A stretch of 9,527 nucleotides of DNA from Acidobacteriaceae bacterium (lineage in GTDB: Bacteria; Acidobacteriota; Terriglobia; Terriglobales; Acidobacteriaceae): contig JASIJX010000109.1 of the NCBI GenBank assembly GCA_030049955.1, positions 1-9,527 on the forward strand, written 5' to 3'. The notes beneath the pieces were generated by a model that saw only the letters and a program-made list of their open reading frames with translations, did not search any database and was not told the DNA's origin. Positions 6,822 through 9,527 of this stretch are shown in pieces (within the stretch, counting starts at the first letter, position 1; every line of letters starts with the position of its first letter). The translations under genes and the position numbers were made by a program.

Positions 6822-8318
6822 ATGAACGCCGATTCTTCGTCTGTCAGTTGCCTTGTCTCTGGTCTTTGCAAACCATCGATCGCATTTTCTTTTTTGCTTG
6901 TTGCTACGCTTGCCGTCGGCTGCGGCGGCAGCAGTGGGAGCAACGGAACCGGATCAACCTTTACTGGAAATACGACTGTTGTTCTTCTGGCTTCGAGCAC
7001 GGCTAACGACCAGCTGTCGGAATTCTCAGTAACGCTGACCAATCTAACGCTCGTGGATCAGTCGGGCAAGACGGTGACAGTTCTGTCCGCGCCGGTCAGC
7101 GATGATTTTATTCACGTGAATGGCACGGTCGAACCGTTGGCGACAGTGACCGTTCCGCAAGGCACCTACACGTCAGCGCAGGCAATCGGAGAATCGGCGA
7201 TTCCGGAGTGCGCCGGCCAGAATTCCGGACAGCTTATCATCAACGAAGCGCTTGGAGATAGCTCAGGCGCCTTTAAAGTGAATCTGCCGCAGCCCATCAC
7301 GATTGCCGGAGCGGCGATGGGGATCGTGCTGAATCTTCAAGTCGCAGAATCGGCTCCGTTCAACGGTCCTTGCTCATCAAGCCTGACGGACACGGTGACC
7401 GTCACGCCCGTCTTCAATCTCACGTCTTTGTCGATTGCCGAGCAGCCAACAAACACCGCCAACGGCAGAATGCAGAGCCTGCGCGGCATTATTTCTTCCA
7501 TTAACGCCGGCGGAAGCGGCTTTACAGCCACGGCCGATTACAGCGTGAATGCAGGGTATCCACCGAGTTGGCAGGTTAGCCTGAACGGCAGCGCGGCATT
7601 CCAGGGAATCGGCAATGCTTCGCAGCTGGCAGTCGGCATGCCCGTAGACATGGATGTAAACATCCAGTCGGATGGCTCGTTGCTAGCTACGCGGGTAGAA
7701 GTCCCGGACGCGAATACCTCCAACCTTGACACTGCCTACGGACCGCCGATCGTCGTGTATCCCTCGGGATACGGCTTAACAACTCCCGTAACAGATGCAC
7801 TTCAAGTGGGACAATCCGGCGATCTAACATCGGTATCGGGGCTATACGGCTTCGATAGTGCGACCTTTCAAGTGACTGGTCAATTCGCCAATCTGCAGAG
7901 CCTTCCCTTTACCCCGGTGTTCAATGCGGCAAATGTGGTTGACGGTCAGAACATCTTTTTCAGTGTGCATGGGGCAATCCAATCCTTGCCCACACCGGCA
8001 CCGATGACGACGGTCGAACTTCTGCCGCAGACAATTAATGGCACAGTGAGCTCAGTTTCGAGCGTAGGGAATTTCACTATGTACACCGTAACGCTCGCCC
8101 CCTACGATCTGTTTCCGAACCTTGCAGTGCAGCCGGGACAGACCACGCTGCTGACGAACCCGAACACGGTCGTAGTCTACGCCGACAGCAACACGCAGAC
8201 GCTGAATTCGAATTCGATCGGCGTGGATGGAGTCTTCCGGTTCTATGGGCTTGTGTTCAACGATAACGGAACGCTGCGCATGGACTGCGCACAAGTGACG
8301 GACGGCGTGGCGGAGTGA
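6822..8318 (+). CDS. Predicted envelope lipoprotein with DUF4382/DUF5666-like beta-rich domains
   Basis: 498 residues. The N-terminus has a hydrophobic stretch (about 19-33, IAFSFLLVATLAVG) followed by Cys34 in LAVGC and a Gly/Ser-rich linker (GGSSGSNGTGS). This is the pattern of a type II (lipoprotein) signal peptide with a long, weakly charged n-region, so the mature protein is probably lipid-anchored outside the cytoplasmic membrane. Residues about 50-200 (TTVVLLASS, LSEFSVTLTNLTLVDQSGKTV, then PQGTYTSAQAIG) resemble DUF4382-type Ig-like domains. Residues 217-295 (LRGIISSINAGGSGFTATA, LAVGMPVDMDVNIQSDGSLLATRVEV) resemble a DUF5666 beta-barrel, and 405-495 (INGTVSSVSSVGNFTMYTV, then GVFRFYGLVFNDNGTLRMDCAQV) looks like a related unit. 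Family assignments are from recall and moderate. AGGAGGGG lies about 4 bases before the ATG. The sequence is rich in Thr, Ser, Asn and Val, as in surface proteins. No catalytic motif is seen; a surface or adhesive role is a guess. Confidence 0.85.
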   Translation: MNADSSSVSCLVSGLCKPSIAFSFLLVATLAVGCGGSSGSNGTGSTFTGNTTVVLLASSTANDQLSEFSVTLTNLTLVDQSGKTVTVLSAPVSDDFIHVNGTVEPLATVTVPQGTYTSAQAIGESAIPECAGQNSGQLIINEALGDSSGAFKVNLPQPITIAGAAMGIVLNLQVAESAPFNGPCSSSLTDTVTVTPVFNLTSLSIAEQPTNTANGRMQSLRGIISSINAGGSGFTATADYSVNAGYPPSWQVSLNGSAAFQGIGNASQLAVGMPVDMDVNIQSDGSLLATRVEVPDANTSNLDTAYGPPIVVYPSGYGLTTPVTDALQVGQSGDLTSVSGLYGFDSATFQVTGQFANLQSLPFTPVFNAANVVDGQNIFFSVHGAIQSLPTPAPMTTVELLPQTINGTVSSVSSVGNFTMYTVTLAPYDLFPNLAVQPGQTTLLTNPNTVVVYADSNTQTLNSNSIGVDGVFRFYGLVFNDNGTLRMDCAQVTDGVAE

Positions 8319-8358
8319 ATTGCGAGGCGTTCCCCGTCCCCGAATTCGAGGTGACGCC

Positions 8359-9527
8359 ATGGAACAACCACAATCTAAGCGCGATAAATCGGTCGCGAAT
8401 CTCTCGCATGACCGAGGCCTTGGCGGTCGAGAACCTGACGATCGAGGACTTGACTTGAAAGGCAAGCAAATTGTCCTCATGCTCCAGGGAGGTGGCACCC
8501 TCGGAGCTTACCAGGTTGGCGCATTTAAGGCGCTCGAGAGCGAGTGCGCAAAAGTCCAGAACAAAATCGAATGGATCGCCGGCATATCGATCGGAGCCAT
8601 CAACGCCGCCGTAATCGCGGCCCCTATGAGCGGCGATGCTGTTGGTGAACTGCAGCTTCTGTGGAACGAAATTCTCTCGCCGGAGTATCCACCATATGAC
8701 TACACAAGCCTTGTGGCGGCATGGCTTCCCTGGCCATGGCAAGACTGGCACGCAGCTTTGGAAACCAAATATGCGGACTGGACATGGATGGCTTTCAATC
8801 CACAAGGGCAGGCGAATTTCTTCTCGTCGCGTGTATTGAATCCATTCCGTAATCCCTGGGTGCAACAGTGGTTCCGCAAACTCGACCGGAACGAACTGGC
8901 CTTTTACGGCACCGGGCGCCTGGCCGAAACGCTAAACAGACATGTGGACTGGGATGCACTGGACGATCCGCTCAACGCCCGCCTGAGCCTTGGAGCCACA
9001 CACGTCTGCGATGGAGAAGTAGAATTCTTCAACTCTTGGGAGATGCCGTTGAACGCAGATCACGTGCGGGCAAGTGCCGCACTCCCACCGGCATTTCCGC
9101 CCATCCAGATCGGCGACGAATGGTATTTCGATGGCGGCGTTTCCAGCAACACGCCGATCGAGGTTCTGGCAGGGAAGCTTTTCAAGTCGAAGAAGGACAC
9201 GCTGGTTTTTCTCATTGACCTGTGGGACCGCAAGAACGATGTTCTTCCGGAAAGTCTTGATGACGTATTGTGGCGTCAGAAATGTATCGAGTTCGGTTCG
9301 CGAAAGAAGGCAGCCGAGATTGTGGTCGAGCGCTACAAGTACAGGTGCCTGGCCGAAATGGCCAAAGGGAAGCAACCCGCGCACCTGGAACTTTGCCAGC
9401 TCATGCTGGAACACAACGACCAGGAACCTCAATTCTGCTTTGCCGATGCCGATTTCTCTCAGAGCACATTCCAGAAGCTGTATGCCCAGGGCTTCGATGA
9501 CATGATTGCAGCACTCCATCACGCGGA
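8359..9527 (+). CDS. Patatin-like phospholipase, DUF3734 type (3' truncated by window edge)
   Basis: Predicted lipid acyl hydrolase with a Ser-Asp dyad. 389 residues are visible and the frame is still open at the window end. Visible: the oxyanion-hole loop LQGGGTLGAYQVGA (glycines at about residues 44-46), the nucleophile elbow GISIG with Ser77, and FDGGVSSNTPI with catalytic Asp258. The dyad and its spacing are complete. After the patatin domain, DLWDRKNDVLPESLDDVLWRQKCIEFGSRKKAAEIV matches the DUF3734 extension found C-terminal to many bacterial patatins. An Arg/Asp-rich polar leader of about 34 residues precedes the domain; there is no signal peptide, so the enzyme is probably cytosolic or peripherally membrane-associated. 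ATG 8359 is chosen because GAGGTG (8348-8353) lies 5 bases upstream. It begins 40 bases after the lipoprotein stop without an obvious terminator, so the two may be co-transcribed. Confidence 0.93.
   Translation, partial: MEQPQSKRDKSVANLSHDRGLGGREPDDRGLDLKGKQIVLMLQGGGTLGAYQVGAFKALESECAKVQNKIEWIAGISIGAINAAVIAAPMSGDAVGELQLLWNEILSPEYPPYDYTSLVAAWLPWPWQDWHAALETKYADWTWMAFNPQGQANFFSSRVLNPFRNPWVQQWFRKLDRNELAFYGTGRLAETLNRHVDWDALDDPLNARLSLGATHVCDGEVEFFNSWEMPLNADHVRASAALPPAFPPIQIGDEWYFDGGVSSNTPIEVLAGKLFKSKKDTLVFLIDLWDRKNDVLPESLDDVLWRQKCIEFGSRKKAAEIVVERYKYRCLAEMAKGKQPAHLELCQLMLEHNDQEPQFCFADADFSQSTFQKLYAQGFDDMIAALHHA

Noticed and set aside
8932..9522. Minus-strand open frame of 196 residues at the right end
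   Set aside because: It lies opposite the patatin catalytic Asp motif (FDGG) and the DUF3734 region, which are clearly coding on the plus strand.

Overview
The window reads as a piece of a moderately GC-rich soil-type bacterial chromosome. My best guess is Acidobacteriota (Terriglobia-like). This is inferred from the overall look of the CarB protein, the cell-envelope lipoprotein and the 4-hydroxy-2-oxoglutarate-aldolase-like protein; no taxonomic marker gene is present. Genes are dense, all intergenic gaps are under 250 bp, and I see no rRNA, tRNA, CRISPR array, transposase or integrase.

Layout. (1) Positions 1-2673 carry the 3' four-fifths of carB, the large subunit of carbamoyl-phosphate synthase; its 5' end lies outside the window. 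(2) Convergent to it on the minus strand is a small four-helix membrane protein of unknown function (2719-3150). (3) A DapA-superfamily class I aldolase follows (plus strand, start chosen at 3394). It resembles 4-hydroxy-2-oxoglutarate aldolase more than dihydrodipicolinate synthase and carries an unusual insertion of about 55-60 residues in its barrel. It ends at a clean bidirectional terminator (4481-4510). (4) On the minus strand, 4574-5344 encodes a 256-residue protein I do not recognise. It has a polar N-terminal half, an Ala/Gly-rich hydrophobic middle and a two-cysteine C-terminal block. (5) Divergent from it is a compact type II toxin-antitoxin module: an Xre/MbcA/ParS-type antitoxin (5525-5959) followed immediately by a RES-domain toxin (GTG at 5960, ends 6667). 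(6) A predicted lipoprotein with repeated beta-rich domains (6822-8318) comes next. (7) Forty bases downstream is a patatin-like phospholipase (8359 to the window end, 3' truncated).

How the genes relate. The only clear functional partnership is the antitoxin/toxin pair, predicted to act on cellular NAD+ and to be self-regulated from the 180-bp divergent intergenic region, which holds promoter-like sequences for both strands and two short inverted repeats. The lipoprotein and the patatin may be co-transcribed, but no shared pathway can be read from the sequence. carB and the aldolase are core or metabolic genes. The 4.6-6.7 kb segment (orphan gene plus toxin-antitoxin module) looks like an accessory insert between them and the envelope genes.

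The most interesting items are the uncharacterised 256-residue protein next to the toxin-antitoxin module, the inserted segment in the aldolase, and the RES toxin with a long N-terminal extension.
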